Source of the DNA: SXXH01 sp041165735
GTDB taxonomy: Bacteria > Planctomycetota > UBA1135 > GCA-002686595
DNA: 45,301 bases
Direction: 5' to 3'
NCBI GenBank assembly: GCA_046341775.1
Contig: JBKDQQ010000131.1
Span: forward strand, 1-45,301
The translations under genes and the position numbers were made by a program. Positions 18,765-29,840 of the stretch are shown piece after piece (position 1 is the first letter of the stretch; each line of letters opens with the position of its first letter). The notes below the pieces were generated by a model. It was not told where the DNA came from. It ran no database searches and was given only the letters and a program-made list of their open reading frames with translations.

Positions 18765-19685
18765 TCAGGCGGCGCGCTTGGACTCGCGCGCCCGCAGGCG
18801 CAGCACGCACACGACCGCCGCGAGGATCAACAGCGCCGCCGGCAAGGTGCGCGGTCCGAGCGTCTCCTCGCCGATGGTGGCGGCGAGCAGCAGGGCCACG
18901 AGCGGATTGACGAAGGCGTAGCTCGCCGCGAGCGAGGAACTGTGGTGGCGCAGCAGCCAAAGGTAGGCGCTGAAGCCCACGAGCGACCCCGCCACGGCCA
19001 GATACAGCATGTTGCCCCAGCCCGAGGGCGGCACCGACCGCGGATCGAAGCCGCGCCATTCGCCCATGAGCGCGCCAGCGGCGAGTTGCAGCACGCCTCC
19101 GCAGAGCATCTGCGCGGCGGCGAAGGCGCGCGCGTCCACGCCCTGCATGGCGCCGCGCGACCAGAGCGAGCCGAAGGACCAGCACAGCGTGGCGACCATC
19201 AGCGCGGCGACGCTCGGCGGGTGCAGCGGCAAGCCGTCGGCGGCGGGCCAGGCGAGCGTGGCGACGCCGGCGAGTCCCAAGGCCACCGCCAGCCACACCA
19301 GGGGACCTTGGCGCTTGCCGCCAAGGGTCTCGAGCAGCGCCATCCACATCGGCACGGTGGCGACGAGCAGCGCGACGATGTTCGAGTCGAGCGCGCGCGA
19401 ACTCCACGAGACGAGGCCGTTGCTGCACAGGACGAGCAGGAAGCCGCTCGCCAATCCGCCGCGCCAGGCCCGCCGCTCGAACAACGGCGCCCGGGTGGCG
19501 AGGAGCCACAGGCACAGCGCGCCGCCCGCCAGCACGAAGCGGCAGCCGGCCATGGTGAACGGCGGGATCGAGCGCACCGCCACGCGGATCGAGAGGTAGG
19601 TCGAGCCCCACAGGATCCACAGCGCGCCGAGGGCGAGCACGAGCAGCAGTCGATCGCGGCCGCGCGACATCGCGATCGTGCTCAT
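18765..19685 (-). CDS. EamA/DMT-family inner-membrane transporter
   Basis: This is a 306-residue protein with about ten membrane segments in two homologous halves, the drug/metabolite transporter architecture. Family phrases are ILWGSTYLSIRVAVRSIPPFTMAGCRF near the N-terminus and, in the second half, WSFGSLWSRG, LVGFSAYLWLL and SYAFVNPLVALLLAATIGEE. Such proteins export amino acids or other metabolites; the substrate here is unknown. The start overlaps the stop of the recombinase gene as ATGA (19682-19685), so the two are translationally coupled although functionally unrelated. A second ATG five codons in is an alternative start. Confidence 0.9.
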   Translation of the reverse strand: MSTIAMSRGRDRLLLVLALGALWILWGSTYLSIRVAVRSIPPFTMAGCRFVLAGGALCLWLLATRAPLFERRAWRGGLASGFLLVLCSNGLVSWSSRALDSNIVALLVATVPMWMALLETLGGKRQGPLVWLAVALGLAGVATLAWPAADGLPLHPPSVAALMVATLCWSFGSLWSRGAMQGVDARAFAAAQMLCGGVLQLAAGALMGEWRGFDPRSVPPSGWGNMLYLAVAGSLVGFSAYLWLLRHHSSSLAASYAFVNPLVALLLAATIGEETLGPRTLPAALLILAAVVCVLRLRARESKRAA

Positions 19686-20593
19686 GCGCGCGGATGGCGC
19701 GCCCTGTGCAGCGCCAGCAAGGCGTCGCCGTCGAGGCGCGTGTACACCTCGGTCGTCCTGATCGAGGCGTGCCCCAGCAGCTCCTGCACGCTGCGCAGGT
19801 CGGCGCCGCCTTCGACGAGGTGCGTGGCGAAGCTGTGCCGCAACGCGTGGGGCGAGACGGCGCGCGCGATCCCCGCCGCGAGCGCGCTCGCCCTGACGAT
19901 GCGCCACGCGGCGAGTCGCGACAGCGGCCGGCCGCGCGTCGAGAGGAAGATGCGCGGCTGCCGCGCGGCGCCCGGCAGCTCGCGGCGCGCGCCTTCGATC
20001 CAGGCCCGCAGGGCTTCGCGCGCAGGCGCGCCCAAGGGCACCACGCGCGTCTTGCGGCCCTTGCCGTGCAGGCGCGCCAAGGCGAACTGCGGATCGAGGT
20101 CGTCGAGCGCGAGGCCGACGACTTCGGCGACTCGTCCGCCGCAGGCGTACAAGGCCTCGAGCAACGCGCGGTCGCGCGCGTGGCGCGCCGGATCGTCCTG
20201 CGCGTGCGAGCATTCGAGCAGCCGCTCGACTTCCGTCCGCGACAACGCCTTGGGCAGCGGCTTGCCGAGGCGCGGCGCGTCGAACAAGGCCGTGGCGTCG
20301 CGTCGCAGGCGGCCCTCGGCCACGAGGAAGCGCAAGAAGCGGCGCAGCGAGGAGAACTTGCGCGCGACGCCGGTCTCCTTGGCGCCGGCGGCGCGCAGAT
20401 GGGCGAGCCACGCGACCACCAGCTCCGGTTCGAGCTCCGCCAAGGGGCGCGGGCCGAGCCAGGCCAAGAACGCCGCCAAGTCCGAGCGGTAGGCCGCGAC
20501 CGTCGAGCGCGACAAGCCATCCTCGACCCTGACCGCCTCGAGGAAGTCGACGAGCGCCGCGTCGTGGCCGTGGTGGTCGTTGGTGGCTGCCAA
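19682..20593 (-). CDS. Tyrosine recombinase, XerC/XerD-like
   Basis: This is a 303-residue site-specific recombinase of the Xer type, which resolves chromosome dimers at dif during segregation. The N-terminal SAM-like domain (FLEAVRVEDGLSRSTVAAYRSDL) and the catalytic set are complete: Arg154, Lys178, His249, Arg252, His275 and the nucleophile Tyr284. Length and lack of neighbouring phage genes favour a housekeeping Xer protein over an integrase. The start codon is TTG; no downstream ATG or GTG would keep the conserved N-terminal helix. The stop overlaps the EamA start. I found no convincing dif-like site next to it. Confidence 0.9.
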   Translation of the reverse strand: MAATNDHHGHDAALVDFLEAVRVEDGLSRSTVAAYRSDLAAFLAWLGPRPLAELEPELVVAWLAHLRAAGAKETGVARKFSSLRRFLRFLVAEGRLRRDATALFDAPRLGKPLPKALSRTEVERLLECSHAQDDPARHARDRALLEALYACGGRVAEVVGLALDDLDPQFALARLHGKGRKTRVVPLGAPAREALRAWIEGARRELPGAARQPRIFLSTRGRPLSRLAAWRIVRASALAAGIARAVSPHALRHSFATHLVEGGADLRSVQELLGHASIRTTEVYTRLDGDALLALHRARHPRA

Positions 20594-20701
20594 GGTCGCC
20601 CGCGATCGTGCGGCACGGCCGGCCCGGCCTCAAGCCTCGGCCCGCGCGAAGGTCCGAACCCGGCTTTTTCACGTCGCCGGCGGCGTCCCGCGCCCGCGGA
20701 G

Positions 20702-20729
20702 TGGACGAGGAGGGGGGCGTGGCTATACT
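20702..20729 (+). promoter_or_regulatory. Candidate promoter for the DksA/TraR-type gene
   Basis: TGGACG (20702-20707), a 16-bp spacer and TATACT (20724-20729) make a good sigma-70-like pair. It lies in the 244-bp gap between the divergent recombinase (TTG at 20593) and the DksA/TraR-type gene (ATG at 20838), predicting a leader of roughly 100 bases. I see no gene in the gap. Confidence 0.4.
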
Positions 20730-20837
20730 GCCCGCCCTCTTTCCACGGCCTCGCCGCGCGAACTCGTCGCAGACGACGTTCCCCGGGCGGTGCAGCGCCC
20801 CTCGACCATCCTTGCCCGCCGGCACCCCCCCGCCACC

Positions 20838-21209
20838 ATGGCCTCCACCAAGAAGCTGACGCCGAAGGAACTGCAGGAAGCAGAAGAGCGCCTGCGCACC
20901 ATGCTGCAGATCGTGTCGGGCGACATCGACCAGTTGGAGGAGGAGGCGTTGGGGGAGGACAACCCCATCGCCGACACCACCGGCGAGGCGGGCACCGACA
21001 GCTTCTCGATGGAGATGAACCTCGAGCTGCTCGAGCGCGACGAGAACACGCTGCGCGAGATCTACGAGGCGCTCGATCGCATCAAGGCCGGCAGCTACGG
21101 CATCTGCGAAGGTTGCGAGTGCATGATCGGCAAGGAGCGCCTCAAGGCCATGCCGCACACGCGCAACTGCATCGATTGCCAGCGCAAGGCGGAGCAGGGA
21201 CTGCTCTGA
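20838..21209 (+). CDS. DksA/TraR-type zinc-finger transcription regulator
   Basis: This is a 123-residue protein of the DksA/TraR family, which binds RNA polymerase through its secondary channel and adjusts promoter response to starvation. A long helical N-terminal part (coiled coil, residues ~8-85) is followed by the zinc finger C90-EG-C93 ... C111-ID-C114, with the family phrase LDRIKAGSYGICEGC before it. The helix tip lacks an obvious DxxDxA motif, so it may be a YteA/DksA2-like relative rather than true DksA. lspA follows 88 bp downstream; this pairing is seen in many bacteria. The ATG at 20838 is preferred because the frame upstream encodes Arg/Pro-rich sequence. Confidence 0.88.
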   Translation: MASTKKLTPKELQEAEERLRTMLQIVSGDIDQLEEEALGEDNPIADTTGEAGTDSFSMEMNLELLERDENTLREIYEALDRIKAGSYGICEGCECMIGKERLKAMPHTRNCIDCQRKAEQGLL

Positions 21210-21297
21210 TCGCGATCGCCCCGCGGGCCCTCCTCGCCGCCGTCGAAGGCGCGCGCGGAGCCCGCCGCCAGCGCCGCGTTGCGCGTCCACAGCACCG

Positions 21298-21906
21298 ATG
21301 CCGCAGTTCGCACCCTCGCGCCTGATCGCCAGACGATTGGCGATCGTGCTGGTCCTCGTGGTCGCCGACCTGTGGAGCAAGGAGGTCGTCTTCGATTGGC
21401 TGCAGCGGCTCTCCGAGCAGGGGCAGCTCGTGGCCGATCCTTGCGAGCGCGGCCACTTCCGCGTGCCGCTCGCGGGCGAATGGCTGGCCTTCATGCTCAC
21501 GCTCAACCCGGGCGCGGCCTTCGGGCAGTTCGACGAGTTCCCGCACCTGCTCGTGTGGGGCCGCATCGCCGCGTGCTTGTTCCTCCTGTGGCTGCTCGCG
21601 CGGGCGCCCGCCGGGCGTCCGTGGCACAACGCGGCGCTGCTGCTCGTGCTCGCCGGCGCGTTGGGCAACCTGTGGGACAACCTGGTGCGACCGCGCGACC
21701 TGGCGCTCGATCGATGGTACGCCGAGCATCCCTACGGTCCCGTGCGCGACTTCATCGACGTGTACTTCCACGCGCTGCCCTTCGTCGACGGGCCGTGGCA
21801 CTTCCCGACCTTCAACGTGGCCGACTCGTGCATCACCGCCGGGGCGATCCTGCTGATCCTGACCGGGTTCGGCGGCAAGCAGGAACCGGCCGGGCAGCGC
21901 GGGTGA
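21298..21906 (+). CDS. lspA: Lipoprotein signal peptidase (signal peptidase II)
   Basis: This inner-membrane aspartyl protease cleaves signal peptides from diacylglyceryl-modified prolipoproteins, of which this window encodes several. The 202-residue product has about four membrane segments and both catalytic aspartates: Asp151 in VRDFIDVYF and Asp176 in FNVADSC. The conserved LNPGAAFGQF and GALGNLWDN blocks are present. It is longer than the usual ~165 residues because of an insert before LNPGAAF (around residues 35-55) and one between the GNLWDN and DFID blocks. It follows the DksA/TraR-type gene. Confidence 0.95.
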   Translation: MPQFAPSRLIARRLAIVLVLVVADLWSKEVVFDWLQRLSEQGQLVADPCERGHFRVPLAGEWLAFMLTLNPGAAFGQFDEFPHLLVWGRIAACLFLLWLLARAPAGRPWHNAALLLVLAGALGNLWDNLVRPRDLALDRWYAEHPYGPVRDFIDVYFHALPFVDGPWHFPTFNVADSCITAGAILLILTGFGGKQEPAGQRG

Positions 21907-21915
21907 AACGGCCCG

Positions 21916-21944
21916 TTGCCCCGCCCGAGGCCGGGGCTTAGAGT
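21916..21944 (+). promoter_or_regulatory. Candidate promoter for pyrD
   Basis: TTGCCC (21916-21921), a 17-bp spacer and TAGAGT (21939-21944) lie between lspA and pyrD. The predicted transcription start is within about ten bases of the ATG at 21959, giving a very short leader. Confidence 0.4.
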
Positions 21945-21958
21945 CCAGCCGAGCGACC

Positions 21959-22933
21959 ATGGCCGACTTGCGCACGAAGATCGGGACCCTCGAGGCGAGG
22001 AACCCCGTCATGTCCGCCTCCGGCACGTACGGCCACGGGCTGGAGTCGCGGAACCTCGCGTCGCCTTCGAGCGTGGGCGCGCTCGTCTCGAAGACCGTCA
22101 CGCTGCGTCCGCGCCACGGCAACCCCGTGCCGAGGATCTGCGAGACGGAGGCGGGCTTCCTCAATTCGATCGGGCTCGAGAACAAGGGCGTCGCCTACTA
22201 CATCGAGCACATCCTGCCCGACGCGCGCGACGCGGACACGCTCGTCGTCACCAACATCGGCGCCGAATCGGTCGAGGACTTCGTCGAGATGGCGCGCATC
22301 CTCGCCGATCGCGAGGAGATCGACGCCTTCGAGGTCAACCTGTCCTGCCCCAACGTGCAGGACGGCAAGCTGCCCTTCGCCACCGATCCCGCCACGGCCG
22401 CGCGCGTGATCGCCGGCGTCAAGGCGGCCTGCTCCAAGCCGGTGTGGGCCAAGTTGAGCCCCAACGTCACGCGCATCGGCGACATGGCGCGCGCGGTCGA
22501 ATCGGCCGGCGCCGACGCCATCACGGCCGTGAACACCGTGCTGGGCATGAAGGTCGATTGGCGCACGGGCAAGCCCGGCCTGGCGACGGTGCAAGGCGGC
22601 TACTCCGGCGTCGCCATCAAGCCCATCGCGCTGCGCTGCGCGTGGGAGTGCGCGCGCAGCGTGTCCATCCCCGTCGTGGGCTGCGGCGGCATCATGACCG
22701 CGGAGGACGCGCTCGAGTTCCTCGTCGTCGGCTGCAGCGCGGTGCAACTGGGCACGGTCAACTTCTCGGACCCCGGCCTCGTCGGCCGGTTGGCGGGGGA
22801 GATGTCCGATTTGCTTGACAAGCACGGCGTGGCGCGCGTCGCGGACCTCGTGGGCACGCTGCGCCTTCCCGACTCCTCGAAGCCCGCCCCGCGCCCCGCG
22901 CCGGCCGCCGCCTGCGCGCCGAAGGGGACTTGA
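21959..22933 (+). CDS. pyrD: Dihydroorotate dehydrogenase, class 1B-like catalytic subunit
   Basis: This flavoenzyme oxidises dihydroorotate to orotate, the fourth step of UMP synthesis. The 324-residue product resembles PyrDB: LEARNPVMSASGTYGHG at the N-terminus, the catalytic Cys130 in EVNLSCPNVQDG (class 1 enzymes use Cys, class 2 Ser), KLSPNVTRIGDMA, VNTVLGMKVDW and GCGGIMTAEDALEFLVVG. Class 1B enzymes normally work with the iron-sulfur subunit PyrK; no pyrK is in this window. A proline/alanine-rich tail extends the C-terminus. Copy 5 of the 18-bp motif lies near the 3' end and imposes the codons GAT TTG CTT. Confidence 0.93.
   Translation: MADLRTKIGTLEARNPVMSASGTYGHGLESRNLASPSSVGALVSKTVTLRPRHGNPVPRICETEAGFLNSIGLENKGVAYYIEHILPDARDADTLVVTNIGAESVEDFVEMARILADREEIDAFEVNLSCPNVQDGKLPFATDPATAARVIAGVKAACSKPVWAKLSPNVTRIGDMARAVESAGADAITAVNTVLGMKVDWRTGKPGLATVQGGYSGVAIKPIALRCAWECARSVSIPVVGCGGIMTAEDALEFLVVGCSAVQLGTVNFSDPGLVGRLAGEMSDLLDKHGVARVADLVGTLRLPDSSKPAPRPAPAAACAPKGT
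22803..22820 (+). promoter_or_regulatory. 18-bp interrupted inverted repeat, copy 5
   Basis: TGTCCGA TTTG CTTGACA matches 11 of 14 arm positions. It is inside pyrD, 114 bp before its stop codon and about 125 bp upstream of the response regulator start, so it could act on that gene or be part of the window-wide set. Confidence 0.5.
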
Positions 22934-22943
22934 GGCGCGCGCC

Positions 22944-23792
22944 ATGCGGCTGGAGTCGCTCACACCCGACCTCCTGCGGCGCGCGATCGCCATCTACCTG
23001 CGCGAGGCCTGGCCGGATCCCGCCGGACCGCGACCGCGCACCACCGAGAAGGACTTCGAGTCGGCCGCCGACCTGGCCGCCATGCTGGCGCGCTTCGAAC
23101 GGCCGCGCGAGAAGCAGCGGCCGGCGCTGGAGCGCTACACGCTGCGCCTCGGCAACGCGCGCTATCCCTTCATGAAGCTCGTCGTGCAGGAGTACCTCGT
23201 CGACCGCGAGTACTTCCTCTCGGTCGACACGCACGACGACCTCGAGGTCGGGCCGGACAGCCCCGATTGGGGCGCGTGGCAGGAGATCAAGGAGCACAAC
23301 GCCGCGCTCAAGCGCCGCATCGAGGCGGCCTGGGCCAAGGAAGGCCTGCCGACGCACTCGGACCTGCGGCGGCTCGCGCTGGACATCGCGGGGGCCGAGC
23401 GCGAGGCCTCGAAGCGGGCGCGCCTGCTCGTCGTCGACGACGAGAGCGAGGTGTGCGAGGGCGTGGGCGCGCTGCTGCGTTCGAAGGGCTACGAGGTCGA
23501 GTGCTACTTCGACGGGCAGTCGGTGTGGGACCGGCTCCAGCAGGAGCCGCTGCCGGACCTCCTGCTGCTCGACTACGCCATGCCGCGCCTCGGCGGCGAC
23601 GAGGTGCTGCGGCGCGTGCGCGGCGACGCGCGCCTGGCGCACCTGCCCGTGCTGCTCGCCACGGCTTCCTCGATCGACCTCGAGCGCGTGCCGCGCGCCT
23701 CGGGCCTGCTGCGCAAGCCCTATCCGCGCGAAGTGCTGTTCGCGCTGCTGGGGCAGATGCTCGAGCGCCGCGCCTCCCAGACGGGCGCCTGA
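22944..23792 (+). CDS. Response regulator with N-terminal domain of unknown function
   Basis: This is a 282-residue protein in unusual order. The receiver domain is C-terminal (about 160-275): acidic pocket VVDDES, phosphoacceptor Asp210 in LLLLDYAMP and Lys258 in LRKPYPR. The first ~150 residues form a domain I do not recognise. It contains LTPDLLRRAIAIYLREAWP, a basic/acidic helical stretch, and RLGNARYPFMKLVVQEYLV followed by FLSVDTHDDLEVGPDSPDW. It has no helix-turn-helix, GGDEF or kinase motifs and no membrane segment. A linker with ALKRRIEAAWAKEGLPTHSDLRRL joins the two. The ATG at 22944, 10 bp after pyrD, is preferred over the earlier frame, which overlaps pyrD. No sensor kinase is adjacent. 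Confidence 0.85.
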   Translation: MRLESLTPDLLRRAIAIYLREAWPDPAGPRPRTTEKDFESAADLAAMLARFERPREKQRPALERYTLRLGNARYPFMKLVVQEYLVDREYFLSVDTHDDLEVGPDSPDWGAWQEIKEHNAALKRRIEAAWAKEGLPTHSDLRRLALDIAGAEREASKRARLLVVDDESEVCEGVGALLRSKGYEVECYFDGQSVWDRLQQEPLPDLLLLDYAMPRLGGDEVLRRVRGDARLAHLPVLLATASSIDLERVPRASGLLRKPYPREVLFALLGQMLERRASQTGA

Positions 23793-23878
23793 GGCCCGTC
23801 GCGCGGTCGCGGGCGCCGCGCGCAGGACGGCCACGGGCCCCGCGGGGCGCGCATCCGGCGTTCAAAAGCCGCAAAAGC

Positions 23879-23907
23879 TTGCCGATCGGGCGCTTGCGGT
23901 GTGTGAT
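23879..23907 (+). promoter_or_regulatory. Candidate promoter for secA
   Basis: TTGCCG (23879-23884), 17 bp and TGTGAT (23902-23907) form a sigma-70-like pair in the 170-bp gap before secA, predicting a leader of roughly 50 bases. The region just upstream (TTCAAAAGCCGCAAAAGC) is locally AT-richer than its surroundings. Confidence 0.4.
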
Positions 23908-23962
23908 GGTACGCTTGCTCGAACGGCCCGCGATCCCGCGGCGCCACGGGCGCGACGCGACA

Positions 23963-26821
<2,859 letters not shown>

Positions 26822-26870
26822 GCCGTCGAGCGGCGGGGCGCGTCGTCGCGCCAAAGGAAGCAGGCGGCCC

Positions 26871-28307
26871 GTGGCGCGAGCGCGAGCGATCCTCGACGAG
26901 CATGGTGGCGACGCGCCTTGCGGCGTGGAGCCTCCTCCGCCTCCGTTGCGCGGGGATCCGCATCCGGGCGCGCGGGACGCGGTGCTGCACGCCGCCTACG
27001 ACCTGCTGATGCTCGTCGCGCTGGTGCTCGCCTCGCCGTGGTTGGCGTGGCGCTGGTGCTCGAACCCCGCCTTCCGCCGGCTCGCGCCCGCCCGTCTCGC
27101 GCGCCGCCTGCCCGCGCGCGGAGCGCGTCGCCGCGTGCTCGTGCACGGCGTCTCCGTCGGCGAGGTCAAGGCGGCGCAATCGATCATCCGCGAGTTGGAG
27201 CGCACGCGTCCCGACCTCGAAGTGGTCGTGTGCACCACGACCGACACCGGCGAGGCCATGGCGCGCCGCACCTACCCGCACCTGGTCGTCGTGCGCTTCC
27301 CGCTCGACCTGAGGCCGGTGGTGCGGCGCTTCCTGCGCGTGCTCGATCCCGCCTGCGTCGTGCTCGTGGAACTCGAGGTGTGGCCGAACTTCCTGCGCGA
27401 GGCCAACCGCCGCGGCGTGCCGCTCGTGGTGGTCAACGGGCGCATCACGGAGCGCAGCCATCGTCGCTACGGCCGCGCGCGCGCGCTGCTGCCGGCCTTC
27501 GACCGCTTGAGCCTGCTGCTCGCGCAGGACGAGGAGTACGCGCGACGCTTCGCCAGCCTCTGCCGCGACGGATCGCGCATCCGCGTCACCGGCAACGTCA
27601 AGGTCGACGGGCTCGGAACGGGCCGGGCGCATCCCGGCGAGGAGCTCGCGCGCCTGCTCGGCCCGGCGCCAGGCGACTTGTGCCTCGTCGGCGGCAGCAC
27701 GCACGACCCCGAGGAGCTGCTCGTGGCTCGCGCCGCGCGCGCGAGCGGCGCCGCGCTGGGCATCGTGCTCGTCCCGCGCCACCCGGATCGCGCGGCGTCG
27801 GTGGCGAACGCCCTGCGCGCCGCCGGTTTCGAGGTCCAGCTCCTGACCGAGTTGCGTCGCGGCCGCGAGCCCTCGCCGCGCGCCGTGCGCATCGTCGACA
27901 CCATCGGCGAACTCGAGGGCGTCTACGCGCTGGCCGACATCGTCGTCGTCGGCGGGTCGTTCGTGCCGCACGGCGGCCAGAACCTGCTGGAGCCCGCCGC
28001 GCAGCGGCGCTGCGTCCTGCACGGCCCGCACATGTGGAACTTCGCGGCGGAGACGCGCCTCCTGCAGCGGCGCGCGGGCGCGCTCGAAGTGCCGGACGAG
28101 GAAGGACTGGCGCAGGCGCTGCGCGCGCTGGCGGGCGATCCCGCCCGTCGCGCGGCCATGGGGGCGAACGGCCTCGAGGCCGTCGAGCTGCAGCGCGGCG
28201 CCACCGCGCGCACGATGGCGTGGCTGGAACCCTGCCTGCCGCGCGCGGAGGGTGGACTCGGCGCCGGGGCGGCCGTGGACGCCGGTTGGACGACACCTGG
28301 ATCGTGA
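26871..28307 (+). CDS. waaA: 3-deoxy-D-manno-octulosonic acid (Kdo) transferase
   Basis: WaaA/KdtA attaches Kdo to lipid A precursors at the inner membrane, so its presence implies a lipopolysaccharide-type outer membrane. The product (478 residues from the GTG at 26871) has an N-terminal membrane anchor (LLMLVALVLASPWLAW), the acceptor-domain motif VSVGEVKAAQ with catalytic Glu98, LVELEVWPNFLREANRRGVPLVVVNGRIT, and in the donor domain GGSTHDPEE, VPRHPDR and VGGSFVPHGGQNLLEPAA. AAAGGAAG lies about 12 bases before the GTG. Because most relatives start just before the anchor, a GTG near 26980 is an alternative that would remove ~35 residues. It follows secA by 49 bp. Confidence 0.93.
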   Translation: MARARAILDEHGGDAPCGVEPPPPPLRGDPHPGARDAVLHAAYDLLMLVALVLASPWLAWRWCSNPAFRRLAPARLARRLPARGARRRVLVHGVSVGEVKAAQSIIRELERTRPDLEVVVCTTTDTGEAMARRTYPHLVVVRFPLDLRPVVRRFLRVLDPACVVLVELEVWPNFLREANRRGVPLVVVNGRITERSHRRYGRARALLPAFDRLSLLLAQDEEYARRFASLCRDGSRIRVTGNVKVDGLGTGRAHPGEELARLLGPAPGDLCLVGGSTHDPEELLVARAARASGAALGIVLVPRHPDRAASVANALRAAGFEVQLLTELRRGREPSPRAVRIVDTIGELEGVYALADIVVVGGSFVPHGGQNLLEPAAQRRCVLHGPHMWNFAAETRLLQRRAGALEVPDEEGLAQALRALAGDPARRAAMGANGLEAVELQRGATARTMAWLEPCLPRAEGGLGAGAAVDAGWTTPGS

Positions 28308-28372
28308 AGGACGAGTTGCGGCACTTTCCACTCCCGCCTCGGCCGGCTTTTGCCGACAATCCCGACCCCCTC

Positions 28373-28390
28373 GCCCCCCTCGGCGGGGGC
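28373..28390 (+). terminator. GC hairpin between waaA and metK
   Basis: GCCCCC (28373-28378) pairs with GGGGGC (28385-28390) around a CTCGGC loop. A smaller CGGC-TTTT-GCCG hairpin precedes it near 28343-28354. There is no T-run. The pair could end waaA transcription or structure the metK leader; I do not see a known SAM riboswitch core in this 137-bp gap. Confidence 0.3.
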
Positions 28391-28444
28391 ACCAACCTCA
28401 TCGATTCCGCCTCCAGTCGCGGACCTACCCAGACACACGAGCCC

Positions 28445-29626
28445 ATGGCCCGTCACCTCTTCACCTCGGAAAGCGTTTCCATGGGCCACCCCGACAAGGT
28501 GGCCGACCAGATCTCCGACGCGGTCCTCGACGCGATCCTCGCGCAGGACCCGAACAGCCGCGTCGCGTGCGAGACGCTCGTCACCACCGGCTTGTGCGTC
28601 GTCGCGGGCGAGATCACGACCAAGGCGCAGGTCAACTACGCCGAAGTGGCGCGCAACACGCTCAAGCGCATCGGCTACACGAACGACGCCTACGGCATCA
28701 ACGGCGACACGTGCGCCGTGATGGTGGCGATCGACCGCCAGTCGCCCGACATCAGCCAGGGCGTCACCGCGGGCGAAGGCCTCCACAAGGAGCAGGGCGC
28801 CGGCGACCAGGGCCTGATGTTCGGCTTCGCCTGCGACGAGACGCCCGACCTGATGCCGTTCCCGATCTACTACGCCCACCGCCTCGTGGAGAAGCAGGCC
28901 GAGCTGCGCGAGAAGGGCGTGCTCAAGTGGCTGCGTCCGGACGCGAAGAGCCAGTTGACCGTCGAGTACGACGGGGACAAGCCGGTGCGCGTCGACGCGG
29001 TCGTGCTCTCGACGCAGCACGGCCCCGAGGTCTCGCACGCCGAGATCAAGAAGCAGGTGATCGAGAAGATCATCAAGGCCGTGATCCCGGCCCAGTACCT
29101 CGACAAGGACACGGTCTACCACGTCAATCCGACCGGACGCTTCGTCGTCGGCGGTCCGCACGGCGATTGCGGCCTCACGGGCCGCAAGATCATCGTCGAC
29201 ACCTACGGCGGCATGGGTCGCCACGGCGGCGGCGCGTTCAGCGGCAAGGATCCGACGAAGGTCGACCGCTCGGCCGCCTACGCCGCGCGCTACGTGGCCA
29301 AGAACGTGGTGGCCGCGGGCCTCGCCAAGCGCTGCGAGATCCAGGTCAGCTACGCCATCGGCGTGGCCAAGCCGACTTCGATCCGCGTCGACACCTTCGG
29401 CACGGGCGTCGTCGACGACGCGACTCTGACGCAGGTCGTCGAAGCGACCTTCGACCTGCGTCCGGCCGCGATCATCGCGCACTTCAAGTTGCGCCGGCCG
29501 ATCTACGAGCGCACCGCCTACCACGGGCACTTCGGCCGCTCCGAGTTCCCCTGGGAGAAGACGGACTTCGCCGCGAAGCTGAAGAAGGCCGTCGCGGCGC
29601 TGAAGAAGCCCGCCAAGGCCAAGTGA
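28445..29626 (+). CDS. metK: S-adenosylmethionine synthetase
   Basis: MetK makes S-adenosylmethionine from methionine and ATP, supplying methyl groups to the methyltransferases encoded here (tlyA and the coiled-coil methyltransferase). The 393-residue product is of normal length. Motifs are GHPDKVADQISDAVLDA (14 on), GAGDQGLMFGFACDET (118 on), VNPTGRFVVGGPHGDCGLTG, and the phosphate loop GGGAFSGKDPTKVDRSAAY (261 on). A lysine-rich C-terminus ends the protein. The ATG at 28445 begins the conserved N-terminus directly. A strong hairpin lies 70 bp after the stop. Confidence 0.98.
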   Translation: MARHLFTSESVSMGHPDKVADQISDAVLDAILAQDPNSRVACETLVTTGLCVVAGEITTKAQVNYAEVARNTLKRIGYTNDAYGINGDTCAVMVAIDRQSPDISQGVTAGEGLHKEQGAGDQGLMFGFACDETPDLMPFPIYYAHRLVEKQAELREKGVLKWLRPDAKSQLTVEYDGDKPVRVDAVVLSTQHGPEVSHAEIKKQVIEKIIKAVIPAQYLDKDTVYHVNPTGRFVVGGPHGDCGLTGRKIIVDTYGGMGRHGGGAFSGKDPTKVDRSAAYAARYVAKNVVAAGLAKRCEIQVSYAIGVAKPTSIRVDTFGTGVVDDATLTQVVEATFDLRPAAIIAHFKLRRPIYERTAYHGHFGRSEFPWEKTDFAAKLKKAVAALKKPAKAK

Positions 29627-29671
29627 ACCCGGGCTCGCGCGGCGCTCCGGCCACCGGAGCCACCGCGCGGC

Positions 29672-29697
29672 GGCCCCGACCACCGGCCCCGACCACC
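29672..29697. repeat. Two tandem 13-bp units after metK
   Basis: GGCCCCGACCACC occurs twice back to back (29672-29684 and 29685-29697), leading straight into the left arm of the terminator hairpin. The copies are identical. Confidence 0.7.
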
Positions 29698-29727
29698 GGC
29701 CCGTCCCGATCCATCGGGGCGGGCCGG
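29696..29727 (+). terminator. Strong hairpin terminator after metK
   Basis: The arms 29696-29710 and 29713-29727 are complementary over 15 positions, with a single G-T wobble; allowing a TCCA loop leaves about 14 bp of stem. TCGCTTGG follows instead of a T-run. It is the most obvious stop signal between metK and the pseudopilin gene. Confidence 0.55.
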
Positions 29728-29804
29728 TCGCTTGGCGGGAGAGGGCGGCGCCGGCGAAGGGACTCGCCCGCGCGCGCGCCGTCGAGCCGGCCGGCGCGCA
29801 CGAG

Positions 29805-29833
29805 GTGACTCCGGCGCGGGCTTGGGGTAGAAC
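29805..29833 (+). promoter_or_regulatory. Candidate promoter for the pseudopilin gene
   Basis: GTGACT (29805-29810, four of six to TTGACA), a 17-bp spacer and TAGAAC (29828-29833) end only seven bases before the ATG at 29841. Transcription would begin at or next to the start codon, so the mRNA is predicted to be leaderless. Confidence 0.4.
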
Positions 29834-29840
29834 CTAGCGC

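Noticed and set aside
19682..20593. Phage or integron integrase and an associated mobile element
   Set aside because: The recombinase has the length and domain layout of housekeeping Xer proteins, base composition is like its neighbours, and no att sites, cargo genes or flanking repeats are visible.
28308..28444. SAM riboswitch upstream of metK
   Set aside because: The gap holds two small GC hairpins but I cannot identify the conserved core of any SAM or SAH riboswitch class. A covariance-model search would be needed.
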